Of a stretch of 64,000 nt of DNA, positions 9,805 through 18,209 are shown in pieces. The stretch comes from Comamonadaceae bacterium (lineage in GTDB: Bacteria > Pseudomonadota > Gammaproteobacteria > Burkholderiales > Burkholderiaceae_C), in contig CANBWP010000002.1 of assembly GCA_947373185.1 (NCBI GenBank), positions 62,001-126,000 of the forward strand, read 5' to 3'. Positions within the stretch are counted from its first letter, which is position 1. Each line of letters opens with the position of its first letter. The notes under the pieces are model-generated. The model was given only the letters and a program-made list of their open reading frames with translations. It did not search any database and was not told where the DNA came from. The position numbers and the translations under genes were made by a program.

Positions 9805-10599
9805 ATGGCGGCCATGCGTACTCGATTTATTTTGATTGAAACCAGCCACCCCGGCAATGTGGGGGCGGCCGCTCGCGCTCTCAAGGTCATGGGCTTTGAT
9901 GAAATGGTGCTGGTGGCGCCACGGTACAGCAATGTACTGCGCAAGGAAGAGACCATCCAAAGGGCCAGCGGTGCCAATGATGTCTTGGACAAAACCCGCA
10001 TTGTGGACACGCTGGAAGAAGCCTTGGACGGCATCTCACACCTGTGCGCCACGGCCATGACGCCCCGCGACTTTGGTCCTCCGACCCGATCCCCTCGAGC
10101 ACACTTTGAGGGCTTGCTGGCGCAAGGGGGTTCAAATGTTCCGCAAGCAGGGGTTTCTGATTTGGGCTCGTCAGCACCCGCTTGGCCCATTTCGAGCATG
10201 GGGTTTTTGTTTGGTTCAGAGCGTTTTGGTATGAAAAACGAAGACGTTTACAAATGCCACGTGGCCTTGTCCATCCCCACCCATCCTCAATTTGGCTCTC
10301 TCAACTTGGCAGCGGCCATTCAACTGGTCGCGTACGAATGGCGATTGGCTTTGGGAGGCTTCCCGGTTGGTTCACCGGTGCCGGAGGTGCATTTGGCAGA
10401 TGCGGCCCAAGTGGCCGGTATGCTGGGGCACTTCGAAAAGGCATTGCTTGAGATCGGCTTTTTAGACCCCGCCGCACCTAAAAAACTCATGCCCCGATTG
10501 AACCAACTGTTCAACCGGGCCGGCCTGACGCCCGAAGAAATCCATATTTTGAGAGGTGTTGCTAAAGCCATGATCGAAGCGGCACAGGCAAAAAGGTAG
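9805..10599 (+). CDS. trmJ: tRNA (cytidine/uridine-2'-O-)-methyltransferase TrmJ
   Basis: SpoU-class (SPOUT) methyltransferase that 2'-O-methylates position 32 of several tRNAs using SAM. The three family motifs are visible: ETSHPGNVGAAARALKVMG at the N-terminus, FLFGSERFGM near residue 135, and SLNLAAAIQLVAYEW near residue 160, which form the trefoil-knotted SAM site. The 264-residue length includes an insertion around residues 95-130 (PPTRSPRAHFEGLLAQGG) that is longer than in E. coli. An alternative ATG lies three codons on, at 9814. cysE follows 24 bases downstream, in the usual betaproteobacterial arrangement. Confidence 0.93.
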   Translation: MAAMRTRFILIETSHPGNVGAAARALKVMGFDEMVLVAPRYSNVLRKEETIQRASGANDVLDKTRIVDTLEEALDGISHLCATAMTPRDFGPPTRSPRAHFEGLLAQGGSNVPQAGVSDLGSSAPAWPISSMGFLFGSERFGMKNEDVYKCHVALSIPTHPQFGSLNLAAAIQLVAYEWRLALGGFPVGSPVPEVHLADAAQVAGMLGHFEKALLEIGFLDPAAPKKLMPRLNQLFNRAGLTPEEIHILRGVAKAMIEAAQAKR

Positions 10600-10623
10600 A
10601 CTTGGCGCAAACCAATTCAGATT

Positions 10624-11403
10624 ATGTTTGCACGTATTCATTCCGACATTCAATGCATCCTTGACCGAGACCCTGCTGCGCGCACAGCGTGGGAGGTGCT
10701 GACCTGCTACCCCGGCTTGCATGCCGTGGTGATGCATCGTTGGGCCAACGCCTGCTGGCGAGCGGGCTTCAAATGGTTGGCTCGTTTCATCTCTAATTTT
10801 TCGCGCTGGATCACAGGCATTGAAATTCACCCGGGCGCCAAGTTGGGTGAGCGGGTGTTTTTTGACCATGGCATGGGCATCGTCATTGGCGAAACCGCCG
10901 AAATTGGCGATGGTTGCACCATTTACCACGGAGTCACTTTGGGCGGCACCTCCCTGTACAAGGGTGAAAAACGGCATCCCACCTTAGGCAAGGACGTGGT
11001 GATTGGTGCAGGTGCCAAGGTCCTGGGCGGTTTCACGGTGGGTGATGGCGCCAAAGTGGGCTCGAATGCGGTGGTGACCAAGCCTGTACCCGCAGGCGCA
11101 ACGGCGGTCGGCAACCCCGCGCGCATTATTCAAGAAGCGGCTGATGTCCAGCGCGAAGCGACAGCTTCTAAGATGGGTTTCTCTGCTTACGGCGTGACGC
11201 AAAACGACGACCCCTTGTCGCAGGCGATGCGCGGTTTGATCGACAACGCCTCAAGCCAGGAACATCAAATTGCGATGCTCTGGCAAGCGCTTGAAAAAAT
11301 GAATGCCAACCCTGGCATGTCACATGGCATTCAAATGCCGGGCGATGCGGCAACGCGCGAAAGCTTTGAAGCGGACAAGCTCAATCAGCTGGTGGGTAAA
11401 TAA
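10624..11403 (+). CDS. cysE: Serine O-acetyltransferase
   Basis: Transfers acetyl from acetyl-CoA to L-serine, the first step of cysteine synthesis. The N-terminal helical domain is short ([18 protein letters not shown]), which puts it in the compact bacterial CysE/EpsC group. The left-handed beta helix follows, with hexapeptide repeats and catalytic elements in [17 protein letters not shown] and [10 protein letters not shown], and a lysine-rich loop GEKRHPTLG. After residue 180 there is an extra C-terminal stretch of about 75 residues with predicted helix and no recognised domain, instead of the usual short inhibitory tail. It is 24 bases after trmJ and convergent with mogA. Confidence 0.94.
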   Translation: MFARIHSDIQCILDRDPAARTAWEVLTCYPGLHAVVMHRWANACWRAGFKWLARFISNFSRWITGIEIHPGAKLGERVFFDHGMGIVIGETAEIGDGCTIYHGVTLGGTSLYKGEKRHPTLGKDVVIGAGAKVLGGFTVGDGAKVGSNAVVTKPVPAGATAVGNPARIIQEAADVQREATASKMGFSAYGVTQNDDPLSQAMRGLIDNASSQEHQIAMLWQALEKMNANPGMSHGIQMPGDAATRESFEADKLNQLVGK

Positions 11404-11414
11404 GCCCAAGAAAC

Positions 11415-12032
11415 TCAAGTGCGCGGTGCACGGATGGCGTTCTTGGGTCTGAACGCTTTGCACACGTCATCGTGAGTTTCTAAATACGGACCACCGATCA
11501 AATCAATGCAATACGGCACGGCCGAAAAAATGCCGTGCACCAGATTTTGGCCTTGACTGTCTTTCAGGCCTTCTAAAGTCTCAGCAATCGATTTGGGTTG
11601 ACCAGGCAAATTGATGATCAAGCTTTGGCCCCGGATGACAGCCACTTGCCTGGACAAAATGGCGGTGGGCACAAATTTCAAACTGATTTGACGCATTTGC
11701 TCACCAAAGCCCGGCATCTCTTTGTCGGCCACAGCCAAGGTGGCTTCGGGGGTGACGTCGCGAATGGCGGGTCCGGTACCGCCTGTGGTGAGCACCAAGC
11801 TGCAACCCGCGTCCACCAGTTCGATCAGGGTGGCGCTGATGCGTTCTTTTTCATCTGGAATGAGACGGGCTTCAAATTGCAATGGGTTGTGAAGCGCCTT
11901 GCCCAACCAGTCTTGGAGTGCCGGCAAGCCTTTGTCTTCATAGACACCCGAGCTGGCGCGGTCGCTGATCGACACGATGCCGATTTTGACTGCATCATGA
12001 AGGGGAGGGGCTGCGGCGTTTGTCTCTGTCAT
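11415..12032 (-). CDS. mogA: Molybdopterin adenylyltransferase
   Basis: Adenylylates molybdopterin before molybdenum insertion in molybdenum-cofactor synthesis, a cofactor needed by the NasA nitrate reductase of this window. MogA/MoeA-type motifs are SISDRASSGVYEDKGLPA at the N-terminus, LVLTTGGTGPAIRDVTPE near residue 75, and LINLPGQPKSIAETL near residue 140. I chose the ATG at 12032 (MTETNAAAPPLHDAVKIG), 16 bases after the darP stop; an in-frame GTG at 12071 would begin inside darP. Neither start has a strong ribosome-binding site. The length is 205 residues. Confidence 0.93.
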   Translation of the reverse strand: MTETNAAAPPLHDAVKIGIVSISDRASSGVYEDKGLPALQDWLGKALHNPLQFEARLIPDEKERISATLIELVDAGCSLVLTTGGTGPAIRDVTPEATLAVADKEMPGFGEQMRQISLKFVPTAILSRQVAVIRGQSLIINLPGQPKSIAETLEGLKDSQGQNLVHGIFSAVPYCIDLIGGPYLETHDDVCKAFRPKNAIRAPRT

Positions 12033-12048
12033 GGTGAAATCGCTGGGT

Positions 12049-12711
12049 TTATTGATCGTCGTCGTGATCACTGGCGGTGTCGCTGGTTGGCGTGTTGCTG
12101 TTCATCTCTTCACGCACCAATTGGAAAATGTCGCGGTAGGCGCGGCTTTGACGGGGCGCTAAGCCTTGTGACACGCTGGCTGTAGAAATGGCTGGCGCGT
12201 CTTTGCGAGCTTGACGAATGAGCGCGCGCAGTTGCTGACTGTCGGTGCCAGGGAAACTCTGCAGCCATTCGCCGCAAGCGCTGTCGTCGCTGATCAAGCG
12301 ATCGCGCCACTGTTCGGCCAAATGCAATTGAAGTGTTTCTTGGGCAGATCCCTGGCTTTGTTCTAGGAGGGCTGCGCGCACACCTTCAACCGCATCTTCA
12401 TCCAACTTGCGCATGAGCTTGCCGATGAATTGCATTTGACGACGCTTGCCTTCGAAGTTGGTGATCCGTTTGGCCTCGGCCACGGCTTCTACCAATTTTT
12501 CGGGCAAGTCGACTTTGGCCATCAAGTCGGTGCGAAGGGTCAACAGGCTTTCACCCAGTTTTTGCAGCTCATCGCTTTCACGCTTGAGCTCGGTGCGGCT
12601 GGGCTCATCGCTGCCCCCCTTGAGTTCGCGTTTGAGCTCAAGATCTAGCTCGCTGCCTTCGGCAACAAATTGACCTTGAACGAAATAACCTTTTTTGAAT
12701 TTACGGGACAT
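12049..12711 (-). CDS. darP: Ribosome biogenesis factor DarP (DUF615, YjgA)
   Basis: In E. coli DarP binds the 50S subunit precursor and promotes its maturation. This 220-residue protein contains the family core KRESDELQKLGESLLTL and EGKRRQMQFIGKLMRKLDED, and a C-terminal stretch with RQARKDAP and SRAYRDIFQLVREE. Charged and helical throughout, it is soluble. The start at 12711 (MSRKFKKGYFVQG) is preferred over longer readings because it matches family size and leaves a divergent promoter space before pmbA. N- and C-terminal ends are extended by acidic low-complexity tails compared with E. coli (SDTASDHDDDQ at the end). mogA follows closely. Confidence 0.92.
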   Translation of the reverse strand: MSRKFKKGYFVQGQFVAEGSELDLELKRELKGGSDEPSRTELKRESDELQKLGESLLTLRTDLMAKVDLPEKLVEAVAEAKRITNFEGKRRQMQFIGKLMRKLDEDAVEGVRAALLEQSQGSAQETLQLHLAEQWRDRLISDDSACGEWLQSFPGTDSQQLRALIRQARKDAPAISTASVSQGLAPRQSRAYRDIFQLVREEMNSNTPTSDTASDHDDDQ

Positions 12712-12805
12712 GTGAGCTCTGAAGCCTTTTAGCGGGACGGCAAGTATCATAGCCGCCAGCGAGAATTTTAAATAATTCACGGTTTTGACCCATTCAACCC
12801 CAAAG

Positions 12806-14233
12806 ATGACAAACAGCAAATTATCCAAGAGTCGAGCTTCCACCAAGGCTTCCACCATGGCTTCCAACACCCATGCACACGACGGTTTCAGCTACAGCCG
12901 AGATTATTTCGAGGGTTTGGTCGATGCGGCTTTGAAGCACGCCAAGAAAATTGGCGCCACCGATGCAGGTGCCGAGGCCTCGGAGGGGTGTGGTTTGAGC
13001 GTGAGCGTGCGCAAAGGTGAATTGGAGACGGTGGAGCGCAATCGCGATAAATCGTTGGGTGTGACCGTTTATGTGGGACATCGCCGTGGCAATGCCAGTA
13101 CATCTGACTTTTCAGACGCAGCCATTGCCCAAACGGTGCAGGCCGCCTTTGACATTGCGCGGTTTACCGCGGAAGACCCCACAGCGGGATTGCCTGACGA
13201 AGCAGACATCGCGCAAATTCACCCTGAGTTGGACTTGTTCCATCCTTGGGCTATCAACAGCGAAGAGGCTGCCCAGTTGGCTTTGGCCTGTGAAGAGGCA
13301 GCGCTGAAAACCAGTCGCCGCATCACCAACAGCGAAGGCGCTGGCGTTTCTGCACAGCAAAGTCATTTTTTCAGCGCCCACACGCATGGTTTTCGTGGCG
13401 GCTATGCCAGCTCCAGACACAGCATGTCGGTGGCACCCATTGCCTCAATGCCTGGCAAGCATGCCGAGATGCAGCGAGATGCGTGGTACACCTCCATGCG
13501 TGCAGCTGAGCAAATGGCCTCACCAGAGGCTGTGGGCCGCTATGCTGCCGAGCGGGCTTTGAGCCGCTTGGGCAGTCGCAAGATCCCGACCACGGAATGC
13601 CCTGTTCTGTTTGAATCGCCTGTGGCGGCAGGTTTGCTGGGTGGATTTGTCCAAGCCGTCAGTGGCGGTTCGCTGTATCGCAAGAGCAGCTTCTTGCTGG
13701 ACTCTTTGGGCAAGCAAGTGTTTCCCAAACACATCGAAATTTTGGAAGATCCGTATGTGCTGCGCGGCAAAGGCAGCTCGCCTTTTGACGACGAAGGCGT
13801 GCGTTCACACAAGCGAAAAGTAGTTTCGAGTGGGCGTGTTGAGGGCTACTTCTTGAGCAGCTATTCCGCGCGCAAATTGGGCATGAAAACCACGGGCAAT
13901 GCAGGCGGTTCCCACAATTTGGTGCTGAACTCAAAGTTGACGCGTTCCAGTGACGATTTGAAAGCCATGCTGCAAAAATTAGGCACAGGCTTGTTCGTGA
14001 TTGAACTCATGGGACAGGGCGTTAACTATGTCACGGGTGATTACTCACGCGGCGCTTCAGGTTTCTGGGTTGAGAATGGGGAAATCGCGTTCCCCGTCCA
14101 TGAAATCACCATTGCGGGCAATCTGAAAACCATGTTCAAAGGCATTGAGGCTGTGGGTGCAGATGCCTACAACTATGGCGCCAAAACCATTGGCTCTGTG
14201 CTGATCAACCGAATGAAAGTGGCGGGTAGCTGA
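12806..14233 (+). CDS. pmbA: Metalloprotease PmbA (TldE)
   Basis: PmbA/TldE is the non-catalytic partner of TldD; together they form a heterodimeric zinc protease that trims unfolded peptides and matures peptide antibiotics such as microcin B17. Here the protein has 475 residues. The N-terminal domain includes AEASEGCGLSVSVRKGE, and the C-terminal barrel includes GQGVNYVTGDYSRGASGFW and YGAKTIGSVLINRMKV. The start is uncertain: ATG at 12806 is used, but ATG at 12857 (MASNTHAHDGFSYS) would remove a serine- and lysine-rich leader that looks dispensable. It is divergent from darP. tldD is not in this window. Confidence 0.92.
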   Translation: MTNSKLSKSRASTKASTMASNTHAHDGFSYSRDYFEGLVDAALKHAKKIGATDAGAEASEGCGLSVSVRKGELETVERNRDKSLGVTVYVGHRRGNASTSDFSDAAIAQTVQAAFDIARFTAEDPTAGLPDEADIAQIHPELDLFHPWAINSEEAAQLALACEEAALKTSRRITNSEGAGVSAQQSHFFSAHTHGFRGGYASSRHSMSVAPIASMPGKHAEMQRDAWYTSMRAAEQMASPEAVGRYAAERALSRLGSRKIPTTECPVLFESPVAAGLLGGFVQAVSGGSLYRKSSFLLDSLGKQVFPKHIEILEDPYVLRGKGSSPFDDEGVRSHKRKVVSSGRVEGYFLSSYSARKLGMKTTGNAGGSHNLVLNSKLTRSSDDLKAMLQKLGTGLFVIELMGQGVNYVTGDYSRGASGFWVENGEIAFPVHEITIAGNLKTMFKGIEAVGADAYNYGAKTIGSVLINRMKVAGS

Positions 14234-14253
14234 ATCGAAGGGTCTTGCGTCAA

Positions 14254-14700
14254 TTAACCGGCGAGCGCGGCTTTGACGGCAGCGGAGACTTGTCCCATGT
14301 CGGCTTTGCCGGCCAATTGGGTTTTGACAGCGCCCATCACTTTGCCCATGTCGCCTGGGCCTTTGGCGCCCAGTGAGGCCACGATGGCTTGAACGGCGGC
14401 GGTGACTTCTTCAGCAGACATGCGGGCTGGCAAGTAGGCTTGCAACACCACCATCTCGGCTTGTTCAATGTCGACCAAGTCTTGGCGAGCGGCTTGTTCA
14501 AATGCAGCGATGGAGTCTTTGCGTTGCTTGACCAGCTTGTCGACGATGGCCACCACGGCCGCATCGTCTAACACCACACGCTCATCCACTTCTTTTTGCT
14601 TCATGGCTGACAGCAACAAACGGATGGTGCCCAAACGTGCCGTGTCTTTGGCACGCATCGCTGTTTTCATGTCTTCGGTGATTTGGTCTTTGAGGCTCAT
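14254..14700 (-). CDS. GatB/YqeY domain-containing protein
   Basis: A 148-residue cytoplasmic protein made only of the YqeY/GatB tail-like domain: an N-terminal helical part (MSLKDQITEDMKTAMRAKD, then LGTIRLLLSAMKQKEVDER) and a C-terminal small domain with PARMSAEEVTAAVQAI and KGPGDMGKVMGAVK. The related tail of GatB contacts tRNA in the glutamyl-tRNA amidotransferase, but stand-alone YqeY proteins have no settled function. It follows rpsU on the same strand with a hairpin-plus-T-run terminator in between, the gene pairing typical of rpsU loci. The start at 14700 is set by family alignment. Confidence 0.92.
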   Translation of the reverse strand: MSLKDQITEDMKTAMRAKDTARLGTIRLLLSAMKQKEVDERVVLDDAAVVAIVDKLVKQRKDSIAAFEQAARQDLVDIEQAEMVVLQAYLPARMSAEEVTAAVQAIVASLGAKGPGDMGKVMGAVKTQLAGKADMGQVSAAVKAALAG

Positions 14701-14746
14701 GGTGACTCCTGAAGGGTAGGCCGCTGGTACAGCACCAGCAAAACTT

Positions 14747-14779
14747 AAAAAAAAACCCGCTTGAGCGTCCTCCAGCGGG
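14747..14779 (-). terminator. Intrinsic terminator after rpsU
   Basis: On the minus strand a hairpin with stem CCCGCT/AGCGGG (plus-strand 14756-14761 and 14774-14779) is directly followed by nine T residues (complement of 14747-14755). It lies between rpsU and the YqeY gene, so most rpsU transcripts should stop here and only read-through would express yqeY. Confidence 0.9.
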
Positions 14780-14855
14780 CTTGCTTGGTCCCCATGATGC
14801 ATGAGGACTTCGCGATTTCAAAGCTTCAAAAGAAGCTTTGAATGAAGCGTTGTAC

Positions 14856-15068
14856 TTAGTACAGCTTCTTGGGCAATTGCATGCTGCGCACGCGCTTGTA
14901 GTGGCGCTTCACAGCGGCCGCTTTTTTGCGCTTGCGTTCTGTGGTGGGTTTTTCATAAAACTCACGGGCACGCAAGTCGGTCAACAGACCGAGTTTTTCA
15001 ATGGTGCGCTTGAAGCGGCGAAGTGCTACGTCAAACGGCTCGTTTTCTTTCACGCGAATGGTGGTCAT
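14856..15068 (-). CDS. rpsU: 30S ribosomal protein S21
   Basis: Small basic ribosomal protein of 70 residues, the exact length of the beta- and gammaproteobacterial S21. It starts [19 protein letters not shown] and ends with the arginine- and lysine-rich helix [19 protein letters not shown]21 sits on the 30S platform near the anti-Shine-Dalgarno end of 16S rRNA and helps initiation. The start at 15068 matches the universal MTTIRV N-terminus rather than the six-codon longer frame. A CATAAT element lies about 20 bases upstream on the minus strand, and a strong terminator follows the gene. Confidence 0.97.
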   Translation of the reverse strand: MTTIRVKENEPFDVALRRFKRTIEKLGLLTDLRAREFYEKPTTERKRKKAAAVKRHYKRVRSMQLPKKLY

Positions 15069-15232
15069 GGATTTCTGTGTTTCCAAATTATGCCGACTGA
15101 CATTGAGAGGGAAGATCGAGCCCTCACAAGCAGTTTCGGCGGGTTCCCCGTCACGAACTAGTATTTGGCAGACGGAGGATTGCCAGCAAAGCCTGAGATT
15201 ATAGCCCTAAGTTTTGGGCAGTTTGGGGCCTT

Positions 15233-16456
15233 TTAAGAGGCAATTTCTTGTTTTTGTTTCAGGGCTTGGGCGCAGGCAAATGCGCTGGCCCAGGCCCATT
15301 GAAAGTTGTAGCCACCCAGCCAGCCGGTTACATCCACCACTTCCCCAATGAAATACAAGCCCGGTTGCTTAGATTCCATGGTCTGGGATGACAAATCGCG
15401 GGTGTCAACCCCGCCCAAGGTGACCTCGGCCTTTTTGTAGCCTTCGCTGCCATTGGGCGTGAGGGGCCAGTGGCTGAGTTTTTGGGCCAACTGCGCCAAG
15501 GCTTTGTCGCTGGCCTCGGCCACTGGGCGCTGCCACTGAGGGTCTTGGGCCACCCATGCATCTGCCAGGCGGTGCGGCACCCAAGCGCCCAGTTCATTGG
15601 CAATGAGCTTTTTGGACCTGACCTTGGCTTGCATCAGCGAGCCTTCCATGTCCTCTTGGGGTGCCAGGTTCAAATGAAGGGGCTGACCTTCTCGCCAATA
15701 GCTGGAAATTTGCAAGACAGCCGGACCCGATAAGCCGCGATGGGTGAACAGCAAGTCCTCGTCAAAGCTCATGCGGGTTTTTTTGGCGCCTGTCTCGATG
15801 CTGACGGGCAGTGACAGGCCCGCCAAGCTGACGTAGGGCGCCCATTCATTGCCATCAAACGTGAGGGGAACCAAGCCCGGCCTTCTGGCCACCAAACGCA
15901 GACCAAACTGCTCGGCAATGCGGTAGCCAAAGTCGGTGGCGCCAATTTGCGGAATGGACAAACCGCCCGTGGCAATGACCACCGCACCGGCTTGAACCTC
16001 GCCCTGATCTGTTTGCAGTTGATAACCGCTGTCAGATTGCGAGACGGATTTCACGCCGCAGCCATGCCAGCGGTGAACGCCACCTTTGTCGCATTCCTTT
16101 AAAAGCATTTGGATCAGGTCTTCGGCAGACCGATCGCAAAACAATTGACCTTTGTGTTTTTCGTGAAAAGGGATGTCGTAAGACTGCATCAATTCAATGA
16201 AGTCTTGCGCGGTGTAGCGTGACAAGGCGCTGCGACAGAAGTGCGGGTTCTCACTTAAAAAATGTTTGTGCGGCGCACTGACATCGATGTTGCGGTTGGT
16301 GAAGTTGCACCTGCCGCCACCAGAGATGCGAATTTTTTCAGCCACTTTGGGACTGTGGTCGACCAACAAAACAGACAAGCCAAGTTGACCGGCGACGCCC
16401 GCACAAAAAAGGCCGGCTGCACCGGCACCGACGATGACCACATCACATGTTTGCAT
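15233..16456 (-). CDS. NAD(P)/FAD-dependent oxidoreductase, HI0933/YhiN family
   Basis: A 407-residue flavoprotein. The N-terminus holds the dinucleotide-binding loop VVIVGAGAAGLFCAG, and the family signature SGGGRCNFTN sits near residue 45. A second segment, VVIATGGLSIPQIGATDFGY, comes near residue 165. The end carries GEVVDVTGWLGGYNFQWAWASA, the HI0933-type flavin contact. The physiological reaction of YhiN proteins is unknown. The start at 16456 is the ATG just before CDVVIVG; it overlaps the end of cobA by 14 bases, so this gene may be the last of the nitrate operon. Confidence 0.9.
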   Translation of the reverse strand: MQTCDVVIVGAGAAGLFCAGVAGQLGLSVLLVDHSPKVAEKIRISGGGRCNFTNRNIDVSAPHKHFLSENPHFCRSALSRYTAQDFIELMQSYDIPFHEKHKGQLFCDRSAEDLIQMLLKECDKGGVHRWHGCGVKSVSQSDSGYQLQTDQGEVQAGAVVIATGGLSIPQIGATDFGYRIAEQFGLRLVARRPGLVPLTFDGNEWAPYVSLAGLSLPVSIETGAKKTRMSFDEDLLFTHRGLSGPAVLQISSYWREGQPLHLNLAPQEDMEGSLMQAKVRSKKLIANELGAWVPHRLADAWVAQDPQWQRPVAEASDKALAQLAQKLSHWPLTPNGSEGYKKAEVTLGGVDTRDLSSQTMESKQPGLYFIGEVVDVTGWLGGYNFQWAWASAFACAQALKQKQEIAS

Positions 16457-17276
16457 GCAGTGGGAGTGTAGGGGCAGTTGGCTGGTTTTGATCGGTTTGG
16501 AAAATTTGCGCGCAAGCTTGAACCACATCGCCCACCACCAAGATGCTGGGGCTCTTCAAGCCGGTTTCTTGCAAGGTTTGGGTGAGGTGGCCAAGTTGTG
16601 TCAGTGCTTGACGTTGATGGGGCAAAGAGGCGTTCTCGATGATGGCGACAGGCGTATTGGCTGGCAGGCCTGTGAGCAATTCGGTTTGAATGGTTTCAGC
16701 ACCACTCACGCCCATGTAAATGACCAAGGTCAGTTTGGCGTCGCGCGCCGTGGCGGCCAGTTGACGCCAATCAGTCCCTTTGTCGCCGGGTTTGGCATGG
16801 CCTGTCACAAACACCACACCATGGGCGTGCTCACGGTGCGTGAGGGGAGCGCCAAGGCTGGAGATGGCTGCCAAGCCCGATGTGATGCCATTGATGACAG
16901 TCACTTCGATGCCAACTTGCCGAAGATGCTCAACTTCCTCACCACCTCGGCCAAAGATGAAAGGGTCGCCACCTTTTAAGCGCACCACCGTTTCGCCTTC
17001 ATGCATGGCATTGATCATGAGCTTTTCGATGAAGGCTTGGGGCGTGCTTTTGCAACCGCCGCGTTTGCCCACATAGACAATGCGCGCCTCGCTTGATGCG
17101 TGCTTTAAAACTTCTTCGTTGACCAAGTCATCGACCAACAACACGGTGGCTGCTTGGATGGCCTTGACGGCTTTGAGGGTGAGCAATTCGGGGTCACCAG
17201 GGCCAGCGCCGACCAGTGTGCAAGTGCCTTGGCGCAAGCTTGTTGTGCCTGTGAAAGAGGAATCGTTGTGGCTCAT
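16443..17276 (-). CDS. cobA: Uroporphyrinogen-III C-methyltransferase (SUMT)
   Basis: SAM-dependent enzyme that methylates uroporphyrinogen III twice to give precorrin-2, the branch point to siroheme, the prosthetic group of the NirB nitrite reductase in this operon. Signatures are LVGAGPGDPELLTLKA at the N-terminus and RLKGGDPFIFGRGGEEVEHL near residue 100, with TSGLAAISSLGAPLTHRE further on. It is a 277-residue single-domain protein, not the three-domain CysG, so the dehydrogenase and ferrochelatase steps must come from elsewhere. The start overlaps the ybiB stop by 4 bases. Confidence 0.95.
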   Translation of the reverse strand: MSHNDSSFTGTTSLRQGTCTLVGAGPGDPELLTLKAVKAIQAATVLLVDDLVNEEVLKHASSEARIVYVGKRGGCKSTPQAFIEKLMINAMHEGETVVRLKGGDPFIFGRGGEEVEHLRQVGIEVTVINGITSGLAAISSLGAPLTHREHAHGVVFVTGHAKPGDKGTDWRQLAATARDAKLTLVIYMGVSGAETIQTELLTGLPANTPVAIIENASLPHQRQALTQLGHLTQTLQETGLKSPSILVVGDVVQACAQIFQTDQNQPTAPTLPLHANM

Positions 17277-18175
17277 AGAGATTTCAAGGCCTGCAAAATG
17301 TGTTGAACTTGAAGTGCAATCGGCGCGGGTACTTCACGCTGATGCTGCAAGACTTCTTGAATGTAAGTGGCTGTCGCTTCGGCCGAGGCGGCGGGCAATT
17401 CAGGCAGACTTTGCAGCGCACCTGCTTGAGCAGCTTGAACGGTTTGCGTGACGCCTTTGTGGAAGACATCCATTTGCGGCGTGCGTCGCGCATCGGCCAC
17501 GGGCTCGCCTTCAGTCCCTCTGATCAAAAAAGCATTGGCCTGTGTGAGCTGAAAAGTTTGCGCCATAGAGACTGCGTACTCTGGGTGCGTGTAGCTGCTA
17601 AGGATCAGGGCAGGACCTTTGCAAGGGTTCATGAGCTTGACCAAACTGTGCGCTGGGTTTCGCAAATTCACCACACGGCGCACGTCCAGGAGTTTTTTCA
17701 AGGCAGGGCTGAGCACCTCAGTGGGCACTAAATTCAAGCCAGGGCTGGCTTTGTGGATGTCTTGAAGCGGCGTGTAGCCCATGGCAGTGAACACATCAAA
17801 AGACGTGGTGCGTCCGCTTTCGGTGGCGGTGCCATGGACACAGACGCGCACACCGTGCTGCACAAGCAGCAGGGCCAGCAAAGGCGCTAAGGCGGGTAAT
17901 TTGCGGGCGCCGTTGTAGCAAGGAATGACCACGGTGGCTTTGGGTGCATCTTCTGCCAAGGCATTCATGCGAGCGTGTAAAGCATCCAGAAAGCCGGCCA
18001 TTTCTTCGGGGGTTTCGCCTTTGATGCGCATGGCCAAACAAAAAGCGCCAATCTCTAAGTCGGTAACCTGTCCGTCCAAAATTTGGCCCAGCAAATCGGT
18101 GGCTTGTTCACGTGATAGCGCACGCGCACCGTCTTTGCCGCGGCCAATTTCTTTGATGTAATTTCCAATGCCCAT
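17273..18175 (-). CDS. ybiB: DNA-binding protein YbiB (anthranilate phosphoribosyltransferase-like fold)
   Basis: A 300-residue protein with the glycosyltransferase-family-3 N-terminal domain (SREQATDLLGQILDGQ, then AFCLAMRIKGETPEEMAGFL) and the anthranilate phosphoribosyltransferase-like C-terminal fold. E. coli YbiB (TrpD2) is a LexA-regulated protein reported to bind DNA without sequence preference and to lack the enzymatic activity. Its place between nasA and cobA is curious, since no link to nitrate is established. The start at 18175 (MGIGNYIKEIGRGKDG) fits the family; the 4-base overlap with cobA indicates translational coupling. Confidence 0.88.
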   Translation of the reverse strand: MGIGNYIKEIGRGKDGARALSREQATDLLGQILDGQVTDLEIGAFCLAMRIKGETPEEMAGFLDALHARMNALAEDAPKATVVIPCYNGARKLPALAPLLALLLVQHGVRVCVHGTATESGRTTSFDVFTAMGYTPLQDIHKASPGLNLVPTEVLSPALKKLLDVRRVVNLRNPAHSLVKLMNPCKGPALILSSYTHPEYAVSMAQTFQLTQANAFLIRGTEGEPVADARRTPQMDVFHKGVTQTVQAAQAGALQSLPELPAASAEATATYIQEVLQHQREVPAPIALQVQHILQALKSL

Positions 18176-18209
18176 GGGTGTATTGTCGCAAAGCTCAGAT
18201 AACTTCGGG

